From Hafnia alvei (GTDB lineage: Bacteria > Pseudomonadota > Gammaproteobacteria > Enterobacterales > Enterobacteriaceae): a DNA stretch of 64,000 bases. The position numbers and the translations under genes are program-made. The DNA is taken from assembly GCF_964063325.1 (NCBI RefSeq), contig NZ_OZ061315.1, forward strand, positions 2,852,001 to 2,916,000, written 5' to 3'. Within the stretch, counting starts at the first letter, position 1. Each line of letters starts with the position of its first letter. Shown here piece after piece: positions 1 through 8,730 of the stretch. The notes beneath the pieces were generated by a model. It worked only from the letters and a program-made list of their open reading frames with translations. It ran no database searches and was not told where the DNA came from.

Positions 1-275
1 TGCACATGGCATCGGGGCATAGTCAGGTACGCGCCGCGCTGGAAGCCGCCCTCCCCCAACTGCGCACCGCGCTGGCGGATAGCGGTATTCAGCTAGGACA
101 AAGCAGCGTCGGCAGCGAAGCCCAACCGCAGTGGAGCGGTGGCCAGCAAAACGCCTCCGACCGACAGGCCACTTCCGGTGGATTTAGTGTGGATGGGAAT
201 ACCGACGATAGAATCGTTACTGCCAGTGCATCGGCTAAGTCGGTGAGAGTTGGGGGAGTGGATATTAGTGTTTAA
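1..275 (+). CDS. fliK: Flagellar hook-length control protein FliK (C-terminal end, partial)
   Basis: The gene enters from the left edge; about the last 91 codons are visible. The opening stretch ([19 protein letters not shown], then [10 protein letters not shown]) matches the conserved end of the FliK C-terminal domain, which contacts FlhB and switches export from hook to filament substrates. A low-complexity Ser/Gly/Gln-rich tail follows. Position directly before the fliL operon is the usual order. The N-terminal ruler region lies outside the window. The family call rests on this short conserved stretch plus context. Confidence 0.85.
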   Translation, partial: HMASGHSQVRAALEAALPQLRTALADSGIQLGQSSVGSEAQPQWSGGQQNASDRQATSGGFSVDGNTDDRIVTASASAKSVRVGGVDISV

Positions 276-299
276 ATTTCATTTCATTTAATTAAATTG

Positions 300-592
300 A
301 GTGGAGTGTGGGGTAAGGTTTCGTTCGTTTAGCTTATATGTGGTTGCGATGTAAGGTTTCGTACGCCTTTCTCTATGAGATATGGTGTAAGGTTTCGACC
401 GCCTATCAATAACCGCTTTCATATGTAGCCAAGTCGAAGGCGTCCGATGAGAGCCCCGTTGCGCGGGGGCTCTCAACTCGCGCGCTTTTATCCGAGACGC
501 CATTTCCGCTACGGTTTGGTATCGCCCATCCAGGGCGCCCCAAACTCCGCCGGTACATCCCTGTACCGGCGGCTCTCCCTACCAAGACTTAA
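300..592 (+). repeat. Dispersed structured repeat, unit 1a
   Basis: In order: three copies of TAAGGTTTCG (314, 352, 388); GGCGTCCGATG; a 10-bp stem hairpin (448-457 with 466-475); a conserved run GACGCCATTTCCGCT and TTTGGTATCGCCCATCCAGG; a hairpin with 8-bp stem and ATCCCT loop (549-570); then CTCTCCCTACCAAGACTTAA. The same modules in the same order recur at 8480-8684. No plausible gene is seen here. Confidence 0.75.
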
Positions 593-613
593 ACTAAAAA
601 ACAGATAGAGTTT

Positions 614-646
614 TTGTCTGTTGTCTGTTGTCTGTTGTCTGTTGTC
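614..646 (+). repeat. Heptanucleotide tandem array TGTTGTC
   Basis: Four perfect TGTTGTC units at 619-646, preceded by the partial unit TTGTC (614-618). It lies 7 bp before a second 7-bp array. Short tandem repeats like this change length by slippage. Confidence 0.9.
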
Positions 647-653
647 TTTTTCC

Positions 654-695
654 TTTTGGGTTTTGGGTTTTGGGTTTTGGGTTTTGGGTTTTGGG
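654..695 (+). repeat. Telomere-like array of six TTTTGGG units
   Basis: Six perfect TTTTGGG copies followed by TTT. Six G3 tracts separated by T4 loops meet the usual pattern for an intramolecular G-quadruplex on the + strand. It sits between inverted repeat units 1a and 1b in the fliK-fliL gap. Open frames across it are only low-complexity read-through. Confidence 0.95.
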
Positions 696-742
696 TTTGA
701 CCTTTTCCGGCACGTTGTTTTTCAGCCGAGTAGAGGAATGCA

Positions 743-910
743 GGCTAGGATTCGCCGACAGGGACGTCGGCGAAAGAACGGAGGAGCCAGGATGGCGATT
801 GCCGTTCGTTCCGTTAAAGCCGGAATGACGAAATGAGGGAACCTGCGAAGCAGGCTGAAGAACGGTGCCAAGCCGGGTTGTTAGGGGGCGGCGATTGGCC
901 CCCTAACACG
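743..910 (-). repeat. Dispersed structured repeat, unit 1b (inverted relative to 1a)
   Basis: Opens with a 9-bp hairpin with loop AGGGAC (751-759 with 766-774), the complement form of the ATCCCT-loop hairpin of unit 1a. Ends with a 10-bp hairpin (880-889 with 898-907) followed by CGGACGCC, mirroring the GGCGTCC plus hairpin order of unit 1a. Unit 8731-8913 has the same layout. The remaining DNA up to the fliL start at 1154 shows no gene; it should hold the fliL promoter, but I could not place a convincing box. Confidence 0.65.
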
Positions 911-1153
911 GACGCCAGCAAGATGTATATGTCTGGCTGGATATATTAGGCGTACGTAATATGCACCATGACTAAGATACCTCAGCAGTAGCAATCAAAC
1001 AGCCCAAACATTAACCATCCGCGTGGCATCCACCACAATTAACCCCATTTTCACCCTCTATTCCCCCCATTGAACACCCGCGAGGCAAGGATAATAACAG
1101 CACAAGCAAAATTCATGTGCGCTTCTTCGCACCGTAACAGGAATCATCCCCTT

Positions 1154-1633
1154 ATGTCTGAAACCACACTCCCCAAGAACACTAAGCGGCGTGCCAAATG
1201 GGTATGGATACTGTTAATTCTTATTGCTGCGGGTGCGGGTGGCGGTTTTTATGGCTGGAAATATTATCAGCACCAAGAAACCCTCGCCGAAAGCAAACCG
1301 GTTCCACCGCCGATGCCGGTATTTATGCCTCTCGATACCTTCACCGTTAACCTGATCAGCGACGGCGAAGATGCCGATCGTGTGCTTTACATCGGCTTAA
1401 CCCTGCGTTTGCCCGATGAAGCCACACGTAAACGTATGAACGATTATCTGCCTGAAATGCGCAGCCGTTTACTGATGCTGCTTTCGCGCCAACACGCCGC
1501 CACACTAGCCAGTGAACAGGGTAAAACTCAGTTAATGACTGATATTAAAGCCGTGCTCATGCCGCCAATTGCTCCCGGTCAGCCAAAGCAGATCGTTAGC
1601 GACGTGTTGTTTACAGCCTTTATCCTGCGGTAA
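1154..1633 (+). CDS. fliL: Flagellar basal body-associated protein FliL
   Basis: Inner-membrane protein near the motor stator, which supports torque generation. The chosen ATG gives 159 aa, close to the family's usual length: a short basic cytoplasmic N-terminus with KRRAK, one membrane segment (about residues 16-35) and a periplasmic FliL domain (DTFTVNL, LYIGLTLRLP, LPEMRSRLLMLLS, ending VLFTAFILR). The frame is open further upstream to 1070, but that extension is unlike FliL and an AGGAA-type site precedes the chosen start. It heads fliLMNOPQR and is cut off from fliK by about 880 bp of repeats, so it probably has its own promoter. Confidence 0.93.
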   Translation: MSETTLPKNTKRRAKWVWILLILIAAGAGGGFYGWKYYQHQETLAESKPVPPPMPVFMPLDTFTVNLISDGEDADRVLYIGLTLRLPDEATRKRMNDYLPEMRSRLLMLLSRQHAATLASEQGKTQLMTDIKAVLMPPIAPGQPKQIVSDVLFTAFILR

Positions 1634-1638
1634 TCACT

Positions 1639-2652
1639 ATGTCTGATAGCATTCTGTCACAGGCCGAAATTGACGCGTTGCTGAACGGCGATAGCGACAA
1701 TGGAAAGCCTGACAACGAAGTTCCGCTCGCGGGAAGCGAAAGCGACGTTCGCCCCTACGACCCGACCACTCAGCGTCGGGTGGTACGTGAACGTCTGCAA
1801 GCACTGGAAATCATCAACGAGCGCTTTGCCCGTCAGTTTCGTATGGGGCTGTTTAACCTGCTGCGCCGTAGCCCTGATATCACGGTCGGTGCGGTTAAAA
1901 TCCAGCCCTATCATGAGTTCGCCCGTAACCTTCCGGTGCCAACCAACCTCAACCTTATTCACCTCAATCCGTTACGCGGCACCGCGCTCATGGTGTTTGC
2001 GCCAAGCTTAGTGTTTATGGCGGTGGATAACCTGTTTGGTGGCGATGGTCGTTTCCCAACCAAAGTCGATGGCCGTGAGTTCACCCATACCGAACAGCGC
2101 GTGATTAAACGCATGCTGCGCTTGGCGCTGGATGCCTATCGCGATGCGTGGAGCGCCATTTATAAACTGGAAGTGGAATACGTTCGCTCTGAAATTCAGG
2201 TGAAATTCACCAATATCACCACCTCACCTAACGATATCGTGGTCACAACGCCTTTCACGATTGAAGTGGGTGCGCTGAGCGGCGAGTTTAATATCTGTAT
2301 TCCTTTCTCGATGATTGAGCCGCTGCGCGAGCTGCTGGTTAACCCACCATTAGAGAACTCGAAACAAGAAGATCAGCACTGGCGCGATACGCTCAGCAAA
2401 CAGGTTCAGCACTCTGAGCTGGAGCTGGTGGCCAACTTTGTTGATATTCCTTTACGCCTGTCGGAAGTGCTTAAGCTTCAGCCTGGCGATGTATTACCGA
2501 TTGAAAAACCTGAAAAACTTATCGCCAATGTGGATGGTGTGCCGGTTTTAACCTGCCAATACGGCAGCCAAAACGGCCAATATGCACTGCGCGTAGAACG
2601 ATTAATCAACCCTATTTTAAATGCTCTGAGCGAGGATCAGCCCAATGAGTGA
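1639..2652 (+). CDS. fliM: Flagellar motor switch protein FliM
   Basis: C-ring protein that binds phosphorylated CheY and sets rotation direction. The 337 aa match the usual length. The N-terminal CheY-binding motif is present (SQAEIDALLNG, residues 7-17), followed by the CheC-like middle domain (MVFAPSLVFMAVDNLFGG) and a C-terminal SpoA domain that pairs with FliN (VDIPLRLSEVLKLQPGDVLP). It starts 5 bp after fliL and overlaps fliN by 8 bp, so the genes are probably translationally coupled. Confidence 0.97.
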   Translation: MSDSILSQAEIDALLNGDSDNGKPDNEVPLAGSESDVRPYDPTTQRRVVRERLQALEIINERFARQFRMGLFNLLRRSPDITVGAVKIQPYHEFARNLPVPTNLNLIHLNPLRGTALMVFAPSLVFMAVDNLFGGDGRFPTKVDGREFTHTEQRVIKRMLRLALDAYRDAWSAIYKLEVEYVRSEIQVKFTNITTSPNDIVVTTPFTIEVGALSGEFNICIPFSMIEPLRELLVNPPLENSKQEDQHWRDTLSKQVQHSELELVANFVDIPLRLSEVLKLQPGDVLPIEKPEKLIANVDGVPVLTCQYGSQNGQYALRVERLINPILNALSEDQPNE

Positions 2653-3070
2653 CGTCAACAAGCCGTCTGCCGAAGGTCATGACGACGCCGCCGACCTGTG
2701 GGCGGAAGCGATGAACGAACAGCAAACCACCGAAAACACCTCGGCGGGAAATGCTGCGGATGAGATTTTCCAAAATCTTGATAATCCATCACCGTTGGCC
2801 GGCAATCTGCACGATATCGATTTGATTTTAGATATTCCGGTCAAACTGACGGTGGAACTAGGCCGTACCAAGATGACGATCAAAGAGCTGCTGCGTTTGT
2901 CGCAGGGTTCAGTGGTGGCGCTTGACGGTCTGGCCGGCGAACCGTTGGATATTCTGATTAACGGTTATCTGATTGCCCAAGGTGAAGTGGTAGTGGTTGC
3001 CGATAAGTTTGGCGTCCGTATCACCGACATCATTACGCCGTCTGAACGCATGCGTCGCCTGAGCCGCTGA
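2645..3070 (+). CDS. fliN: Flagellar motor switch protein FliN
   Basis: C-ring component that forms the lower ring and docks the FliH-FliI export ATPase complex. 141 aa, near the family norm: an acidic variable N-terminus (about 1-50) and a SpoA domain (DIPVKLTVELGRTKMTIKE, then VVALDGLAGEPLDILING). The start overlaps the fliM stop by 8 bp and the stop overlaps the fliO start by 1 bp. Confidence 0.96.
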   Translation: MSDVNKPSAEGHDDAADLWAEAMNEQQTTENTSAGNAADEIFQNLDNPSPLAGNLHDIDLILDIPVKLTVELGRTKMTIKELLRLSQGSVVALDGLAGEPLDILINGYLIAQGEVVVVADKFGVRITDIITPSERMRRLSR

Positions 3071-3471
3071 TGATCCCCGCCACTTCAACGTCCACCAGCG
3101 CTCCCGCGGCACCCGCCGTGGCAACGGGCAGCGTGCTGACACAGGTTGGCAGTACGCTGGGCGCCATACTGCTGCTGATTTTGATAATCGGTTGGCTGGT
3201 TAAACGCTTAGGTTTCGCGCCTAAAAACAGCCGCAGCAGCATGCTCAACGTACGTGCAAGCTGTTCGCTCGGCGCACGTGAACGCGTGGTGGTGGTTGAA
3301 GTGGATAATCAATGCTTGGTGCTCGGCGTCACCAGCCAGAGCGTCACGCATCTGCATACTTTCACCGCTCCCCTTGCTGAAGATGAATCCGTTGAGAAAA
3401 AACAGGACTTCAGCCAGATCTTCAAGCAGGTGATACAGCAACAATTTGGTAAGCGCGGAGATAAGTCTTAA
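3070..3471 (+). CDS. fliO: Flagellar export chaperone FliO
   Basis: Membrane protein that helps assemble the FliP ring of the flagellar export gate. 133 aa: a Ser/Thr/Ala-rich N-terminus, one membrane segment (about residues 24-45, [19 protein letters not shown]) and a small cytoplasmic domain ([15 protein letters not shown]). Sequence conservation is low, as is normal for FliO; position between fliN and fliP settles the call. One-base overlaps with both neighbours. Confidence 0.93.
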   Translation: MIPATSTSTSAPAAPAVATGSVLTQVGSTLGAILLLILIIGWLVKRLGFAPKNSRSSMLNVRASCSLGARERVVVVEVDNQCLVLGVTSQSVTHLHTFTAPLAEDESVEKKQDFSQIFKQVIQQQFGKRGDKS

Positions 3472-4217
3472 TGCGCACTCAGCGTTTAATCCTTGGCCTT
3501 GGAGCCATAACATTACTTCTGGCTAGCCCACTGGCGCTGGCGCAGCTGCCCGGCATTATTTCACAGCCGCTGGCAAACGGCGGACAAAACTGGTCGTTGC
3601 CGGTTCAAACGCTGGTTTTCCTCACCTCGTTAACGTTTTTGCCCGCCGCATTGCTGATGATGACCAGCTTTACCCGCATCATCATCGTGTTGGGATTATT
3701 ACGCAGCGCATTAGGCACACCGTCGGCGCCACCCAATCAGGTGATGCTAGGGCTGGCGCTGTTTCTCACCTTTTTCGTGATGTCTCCGGTGTTTGATAAA
3801 ATTTATCAGGATGCCTATCAGCCTTTTAGCCAAGACAAAATCACCATGGACGTCGCCATGGATCGCGGTGCCCAGCCGCTGCGCGAATTCATGCTGCGCC
3901 AAACCCGTGAAACCGATCTGGCGCTGTACGCTAAATTAGCCAATTTGCCACAGATGTCGGGGCCAGAAGACGTACCAATGCGCATTCTGCTGCCCGCTTA
4001 TGTCACCAGCGAGTTAAAAACGGCCTTTCAGATTGGCTTCACTATTTTCATTCCTTTTTTGATTATCGACCTGGTGGTTGCCAGCGTGTTGATGGCGCTC
4101 GGGATGATGATGGTTCCACCGGCCACCATTTCGCTGCCGTTCAAATTAATGCTGTTTGTCTTAGTCGATGGTTGGCAGCTGTTATTGGGCTCGCTAGCGC
4201 AGAGTTTTTACAGTTAA
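3471..4217 (+). CDS. fliP: Flagellar export gate protein FliP
   Basis: Core of the FliPQR gate, the inner-membrane channel through which axial proteins pass. 248 aa with a cleavable-type signal (residues 1-24, ending PLALA), then conserved FliP stretches: [39 protein letters not shown], and [19 protein letters not shown]. Length and motifs are normal. It overlaps fliO by one base and precedes fliQ by 25 bp. Confidence 0.97.
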   Translation: MRTQRLILGLGAITLLLASPLALAQLPGIISQPLANGGQNWSLPVQTLVFLTSLTFLPAALLMMTSFTRIIIVLGLLRSALGTPSAPPNQVMLGLALFLTFFVMSPVFDKIYQDAYQPFSQDKITMDVAMDRGAQPLREFMLRQTRETDLALYAKLANLPQMSGPEDVPMRILLPAYVTSELKTAFQIGFTIFIPFLIIDLVVASVLMALGMMMVPPATISLPFKLMLFVLVDGWQLLLGSLAQSFYS

Positions 4218-4242
4218 CCGCCCCACTCACTGAGTAAAAAAT

Positions 4243-4512
4243 ATGACTCCAGAATCCGTAATGGCGCTCGGTTATCAGGCAATGAAAGTGGGATTGGCTT
4301 TGGCAACGCCGTTACTGTTGGCTGCGTTGATCAGTGGTTTGGTGATCAGCTTGCTGCAGGCTGCCACACAGATTAACGAAATGACGCTGTCGTTTATTCC
4401 TAAAATTCTGGCCGTATTCGCGACCATGGTCATTGCTGGGCCGTGGATGCTCAGCCTGTTACTTGATTACATGCGCACCCTTTTCACCAGTATTCCCTCC
4501 ATCATCGGCTAA
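4243..4512 (+). CDS. fliQ: Flagellar export gate protein FliQ
   Basis: Small export-gate subunit; four copies wrap the FliP5R1 core. 89 aa with two membrane hairpin segments (about 14-38 and 50-78) and family motifs [18 protein letters not shown] and TLSFIPKI. Normal length; lies between fliP and fliR. Confidence 0.97.
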   Translation: MTPESVMALGYQAMKVGLALATPLLLAALISGLVISLLQAATQINEMTLSFIPKILAVFATMVIAGPWMLSLLLDYMRTLFTSIPSIIG

Positions 4513-4520
4513 CGCGCACG

Positions 4521-5306
4521 ATGATTTCATTTGATACCTCCCAACTGGCCTTATGGCTGGGGCAATATTTCTGGCCGTTTGTGCGTATGCTGGCGTTGAT
4601 CAGCACCGCACCGCTGCTGAGTGAAAAAGCCACCACTAAAAAGACCAAGGTTGGTTTGGCGATGGCAATTACTTTTCTGCTGGTGCCTAATTTAGGCAGC
4701 AATCCAACGCCGGTAGTCAGCATTAGTGGTCTATGGCTGGTTACCCAGCAAATCTTGATTGGTGCCGCGCTCGGCTTAACCATGCAGTTTGCGTTTGCCG
4801 CCGTTCGCCTCGCGGGTGAAGTGATTGGTTTGCAAATGGGGCTTTCATTTGCCACGTTCTTTGACCCTTCCGGCGGCCCCAACATGCCGATTTTGGCGCG
4901 CCTGCTTAACCTGCTGACCATGCTGTTATTTCTTAGTTTTAACGGTCATCTGTGGATGATTTCAATTCTGGCAGACAGTTTTCAAACCCTGCCCATCAGC
5001 GAACAACCGCTTAACGGCAACGGTTTTTTGATGCTTGCTCAGGCCGGTAGCCTGATTTTCATTAATGGGCTGATGTTGGCGCTTCCCCTTATTACCCTAC
5101 TTCTGGCGCTCAACACCGCGCTGGGGCTGCTCAATCGCATGACGCCACAGCTCTCTATTTTTGTGGTGGGTTTCCCCCTCACGCTCACCATCGGCATGCT
5201 TTCGCTTAGCCTGATGATGCCAATGCTGGTGCCCTTCAGTGAGCATCTCTTTAGCGAAATTTTCGAGCGCTTAACCCAAGTGATCGGCGGCATGCAGGGG
5301 TTGTAA
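4521..5306 (+). CDS. fliR: Flagellar export gate protein FliR
   Basis: Single-copy core subunit of the export gate, which caps FliP and contacts FlhB. 261 aa, hydrophobic throughout, with conserved [30 protein letters not shown] and [22 protein letters not shown]. Last gene of the fliL operon. A long fold-back element follows 30 bp after the stop, before the convergent flgL. Confidence 0.97.
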   Translation: MISFDTSQLALWLGQYFWPFVRMLALISTAPLLSEKATTKKTKVGLAMAITFLLVPNLGSNPTPVVSISGLWLVTQQILIGAALGLTMQFAFAAVRLAGEVIGLQMGLSFATFFDPSGGPNMPILARLLNLLTMLLFLSFNGHLWMISILADSFQTLPISEQPLNGNGFLMLAQAGSLIFINGLMLALPLITLLLALNTALGLLNRMTPQLSIFVVGFPLTLTIGMLSLSLMMPMLVPFSEHLFSEIFERLTQVIGGMQGL

Positions 5307-5334
5307 TTTCCCCGCTGCGCGTAACTCGCTTGCA

Positions 5335-5509
5335 TAAAAAAGCCCCGCTATTGTTAGCGTAATGACGTTCGTTTAAGCGTTCGAGATACACGGGGCTAGC
5401 ACACCGCGGGGCGCTCCGGCAGCTAAAGCTGCTACGACCCCATCGGTGTACTTCCCCTAAAATCACGCTTAAGTGAACAGCATTACACTATTGCCAGCGG
5501 GGGCTTTTT
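5335..5509. repeat. Fold-back element, about 175 bp, between fliR and flgL; probable bidirectional terminator
   Basis: The whole segment folds into one long interrupted hairpin. Outer arms are AAAAAGCCCC-GCT (from 5336) and AGCGGGGGCTTTTT (to 5509). Moving inward, GTAATG pairs with CATTAC, GTTCGTTTAAGCGT with ACGCTTAAGTGAAC, CGGGG with CCCC, ACACCG with CGGTGT, and GGCAGC with GCTGC around the apex at about 5418-5433. A-rich and T-rich ends on both sides suit intrinsic termination from either direction. Its length is far greater than a terminator needs, so it may be a MITE-like insertion or a structured RNA. Confidence 0.7.
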
Positions 5510-5514
5510 GTTTA

Positions 5515-5599
5515 TACCAAGCAGGAGGGATACCGTCTAAATCATTGGCGCTGCGGCAAGGCGGCAAGAATACACAGCCAACACAGGCGCTGCGCCAAG
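5515..5599. repeat. Short dispersed-repeat remnant next to flgL
   Basis: A stretch from ATACCAAGCAGG to GCGCCAAGTATGACGG contains inverted ends TTGGCGC and GCGCCAA and phrases such as AAGGCGGCAAG. It resembles an internally shortened intergenic repeat of enterobacteria. Only one copy is in the window, so the call is from general resemblance. Confidence 0.35.
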
Positions 5600-5610
5600 T
5601 ATGACGGAGA

Positions 5611-6591
5611 TTAGCGAATCATCTGGAACAGAGACATCCCCTGCATATCCGTAAACGCTTTATACGAAGCCTGCAGCGAAACCTGACGCAGGCTGTAGTC
5701 TGAAATCGCCTGATACCAATCTACGTCCTGCGTTTGGCTAATACGACCGGTGTAGGTCATCGCCCGCTCGCTGCCGACCGCATCCAGAGAATCCAGTTCT
5801 TTGAGGTTAGTTCCGAGCTCGGCACGCACCTGCGAGACGTTATTCAAGGAGTTACGCAGACCGCGGTTGGCTGAGTCAAGCGCATCGCTCACGCCCTTTT
5901 TCACCGTTTCATCCGCACCGGCGATAGGCGTTTTCAGCGCATCAATCGCCTTTTGTAGGGTGCTAAAGATATCGCTATTCACCGAGCCATCGGGTTCTTT
6001 TACCGGATTGCTGGAAGCCTGTTGGAAAACATCTGAACCGGTGTGGCTGATGGTCATATCGCGCGCCGCATCAACTTTTTGCGTCACGGCGGTATCACCG
6101 CCCTTATAAGTCACGGTCACGCTACCGGTCACCGGATCGGTCACTTTCTCGAAAGGCGCAGTATCATTTTTGAAACCAGCAAACACGTAGCGACCATTGC
6201 CGTCGGTGCTGTTGGCCAGATTCAGTAGCTGATCGCGAATACCTTCCAGCTGTTTGGCAATAGAAGCGCGGTCATCGTCGCTTTTGCTGCCTGAAGAGGC
6301 ACCGTCGACCAACACCGGCGTGGCGTCTTGCAGGGAGGAGGTCACCTGCTGCAATACGCTCTCTTCTAGCGACACACCCTGACGCGCATAGCCGCGCGCC
6401 ATTGTATACTGGTCGTTTTGAGCCTGAGCTTGCTTTAAACCCACCAGTTGCGATGCCGCTAGCGGATCGTCTGACGGGTTGATTACCCGCTTGCCGCTGG
6501 AAAGCTGCTGGCCAACGCGCTGCCATTCAGACTGTGCATCGGTGATACCACCCATATTCTGTTGGTACATCATGCTGGTGCTAAGACGCAT
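5611..6591 (-). CDS. flgL: Flagellar hook-filament junction protein FlgL (HAP3)
   Basis: Second junction protein between hook and filament. 326 aa with flagellin-like terminal coiled-coil D0 regions: MRLSTSMMYQQNM at the start and QASYKAFTDMQGMSLFQMI at the end. The middle holds KQLEGIRDQLLNLANS. Lies 15 bp after flgK and is read with it from the sigma-28 promoter at 8359-8385, as usual for filament-stage genes. Confidence 0.96.
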   Translation of the reverse strand: MRLSTSMMYQQNMGGITDAQSEWQRVGQQLSSGKRVINPSDDPLAASQLVGLKQAQAQNDQYTMARGYARQGVSLEESVLQQVTSSLQDATPVLVDGASSGSKSDDDRASIAKQLEGIRDQLLNLANSTDGNGRYVFAGFKNDTAPFEKVTDPVTGSVTVTYKGGDTAVTQKVDAARDMTISHTGSDVFQQASSNPVKEPDGSVNSDIFSTLQKAIDALKTPIAGADETVKKGVSDALDSANRGLRNSLNNVSQVRAELGTNLKELDSLDAVGSERAMTYTGRISQTQDVDWYQAISDYSLRQVSLQASYKAFTDMQGMSLFQMIR

Positions 6592-6606
6592 GGAATAACA
6601 TCCTTC

Positions 6607-8292
6607 TTATCGAATATTAAGCAGAGCGCTAAATAGCGTCGTCGCCGTCTGAATAACCTGCGCATTTGCCTGATAATACTGCTGGAAACGCATCAGATTG
6701 CCGTACTCTTCATCAAGATTCACACCTGAAACCGACTGCTGTTGCAGAGCCAGCTGTTTCACCACGTTGCCCTGTGCGGTGCTATCCACTTTTGCACTGT
6801 TGGTTTGATTACCCACCGTACCAACTAAACCCGCATAGGCTTCGTTGAAGGTTGATTTGCCCCCCACGGTTTGCGCTTTTTGCAGATCCAGCATTTTCTG
6901 GGCGTTGGTGTTATCCCCTTTGCCGGTGGAATCAATCACCAAGTTGCCGCCTGCATCATACTTCGGCGTACCCGCACCGATTTTAGCGGCATCTGTGATC
7001 GCCACACCAAAACCCTGTACGGCGCTCGAGGTGGTTTTCAACGTGAAGCTATCGCTTTTTGACGCGGCTGGCGCAACCGTCACTTCCAAACCATCAAATT
7101 TCAATTTGCCATTCGCATCAGGCGCTAGATTGGTGATTTTGCTGTTGTCGGAAAGGCGCGTTATCTGCCACTGGCCATTTTTGTCATATTCCAAACGGTA
7201 GTCCGTTGCCTTGGTTTGGCTAATGTCTGTATAGGTGGCCGAAATGGATGCACCTGCCGCTTGGTTATTATTGCTGTTCGCGTAAGAAGAAGGCTGACCG
7301 ATGGTGAAGAAAGGCTCGTTGGTCGTGAGATCGCCATTCAGATCGACACCGGCCTGCTGAACTTTATTAAAGCTATCGGCCATGGAAAGCGCGATTTGCC
7401 CAAGCTGGTTGCGTGCGTTATCCAATGCGCCGCTGCGGAACTGCAATATACCGCTCAGGCTACCGCCGGTGATGCGGCCCTCGGGCACTTCGCTGGCCGC
7501 ACCTGAACCTCGGTTATAGCCAATGGTCAGGCGCTGAGGGTTGGCGCTTGACGGAATAGCTTCTAGTTTGTAGCTAGTTCCACCCTGTACCAGCGATAAA
7601 CCACCGGCAAACGAGACGCTCATTGAGCCCTCTTGCATGGTGATTTCGACATTCGCAATCTGATTCAGCTCGGTGGCCATCTGATCGCGCAGGTCGAGAA
7701 GATCGTTTGGTGCGTTGCCACCGCTTGCGCCGGTAAGACGTGAGATTTGATCGTTAAGGCTGGCAATCTGTTTGGTGTAATTATTGATCTGTTCAACGCT
7801 GTTACTGACGGTCAGGTTGGCGTTGCTTTCAAGATTCTTCAGATATTCGTCTGTGGTTTTAAACTGATTCACCAAGCCGTTAGCCTTGGCTAATACGGTT
7901 TGACGCGCGGCCGGATCGCTAGGGTTGCTGACTAAATTTTGCAGGTTAGAGAAGAAGTCCTGCATATTCGCCGACAGGCTGTTGTTGCTATCCGCCAACA
8001 GGTTATCAATTTGCGATACCTGCTGGTAATACGCGGTGGTTGAGGCGTAATCGCTCTGCCCTTGGCGCAGTTGGTTAACGATAAACGAGTTATATTCGCG
8101 GTTAATCCCGCTCACGTTAACCCCGTTACCGATAAAGCCCGTTGGCGTGCTGGTTCCGCCGCTCTGTGCAAAGCTGACGGTTTGGCGGTTATAGCCTTGG
8201 GTGTAAACATTGCTCAAGTTATTACTCGCGACGCTCAGCGCGGTCTGTGCGGCGCTTAGTCCACTCATTGCGCTGTTGATTAAGTTAGCCAT
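6607..8292 (-). CDS. flgK: Flagellar hook-associated protein FlgK (HAP1)
   Basis: First hook-filament junction protein. 561 aa: N-terminal D0/D1 motifs (SAMSGLSAAQTALSVASNNLSN, YNRQTVSF), a variable middle and a C-terminal D0 helix (EEYGNLMRFQQYYQANAQVIQ). Export is by the flagellar type III route with FlgN as chaperone. A sigma-28 promoter lies 67 bp upstream, so flgKL is separated transcriptionally from flgB-J. Confidence 0.97.
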   Translation of the reverse strand: MANLINSAMSGLSAAQTALSVASNNLSNVYTQGYNRQTVSFAQSGGTSTPTGFIGNGVNVSGINREYNSFIVNQLRQGQSDYASTTAYYQQVSQIDNLLADSNNSLSANMQDFFSNLQNLVSNPSDPAARQTVLAKANGLVNQFKTTDEYLKNLESNANLTVSNSVEQINNYTKQIASLNDQISRLTGASGGNAPNDLLDLRDQMATELNQIANVEITMQEGSMSVSFAGGLSLVQGGTSYKLEAIPSSANPQRLTIGYNRGSGAASEVPEGRITGGSLSGILQFRSGALDNARNQLGQIALSMADSFNKVQQAGVDLNGDLTTNEPFFTIGQPSSYANSNNNQAAGASISATYTDISQTKATDYRLEYDKNGQWQITRLSDNSKITNLAPDANGKLKFDGLEVTVAPAASKSDSFTLKTTSSAVQGFGVAITDAAKIGAGTPKYDAGGNLVIDSTGKGDNTNAQKMLDLQKAQTVGGKSTFNEAYAGLVGTVGNQTNSAKVDSTAQGNVVKQLALQQQSVSGVNLDEEYGNLMRFQQYYQANAQVIQTATTLFSALLNIR

Positions 8293-8358
8293 TCGGGTTC
8301 CTTTAAACTTAAAAAAGCCTCACGTCATCACGCGGCAAGGCTCTTGTTGTTGAAGTTG

Positions 8359-8385
8359 TTATCGGCGGGGTGGAGGGAAACTTGA
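8359..8385 (-). promoter_or_regulatory. Sigma-28 (FliA) promoter of flgKL
   Basis: Read on the - strand: TCAAGTTT, 11 bases, GCCGATAA. The -10 is a perfect match to the class 3 flagellar consensus and the -35 differs by one base from TAAAGTTT. Spacing is exact and it points at flgK. Confidence 0.9.
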
Positions 8386-8479
8386 GGGGAAAATCATCGC
8401 CTCTAACGATTTTTCCTGCCACCGATGGTGATCAATAACGGTGTGATATTCCGCCGCCTTCGTGTATGCAACGGCGGTG

Positions 8480-8684
8480 TAAGGTTTCGTTCGCCGGTCA
8501 GTATTTGTGTTTGCATAAAAGCGCTGGCGTAGGCGACCGAGTCGGGTGCGCCAGCGCGCGCACCCAACACCCGCGCGCTTTATTCGAAACGCCATTTCCG
8601 CTCCGGTTTGGTATCGCCCATCCAGGGCGTCCCAAACTCCGCCACGACATCCCTGTCGTGTCGGCTCTCCCTACCAAGACTTAA
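8480..8684 (+). repeat. Dispersed structured repeat, unit 2a
   Basis: Same module order as 300-592: TAAGGTTTCG (8480-8489), a 9-bp hairpin (GCGCTGGCG with CGCCAGCGC, about 8520-8560), the shared run CGCCATTTCCGCT and GGTTTGGTATCGCCCATCCA, a 6-bp hairpin with ATCCCT loop (8643-8660), then CTCTCCCTACCAAGACTTAA. The hairpin stem sequences differ from unit 1a but still pair. Confidence 0.75.
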
Positions 8685-8730
8685 GCTCTACAAATTGTTC
8701 GTCTTTTTGTGTTCAATGAAATTCATTTTA

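Noticed and set aside
288..503. 71-codon - strand frame in the fliK-fliL gap
   Set aside because: Lies wholly within the structured repeat; no ribosome site and low-quality sequence.
621..836. Two overlapping 66-71 codon open frames with Phe/Gly/Leu/Trp-rich repeats
   Set aside because: They are created by the 7-bp arrays, which have no stops in these frames; no ribosome site and no resemblance to a protein.
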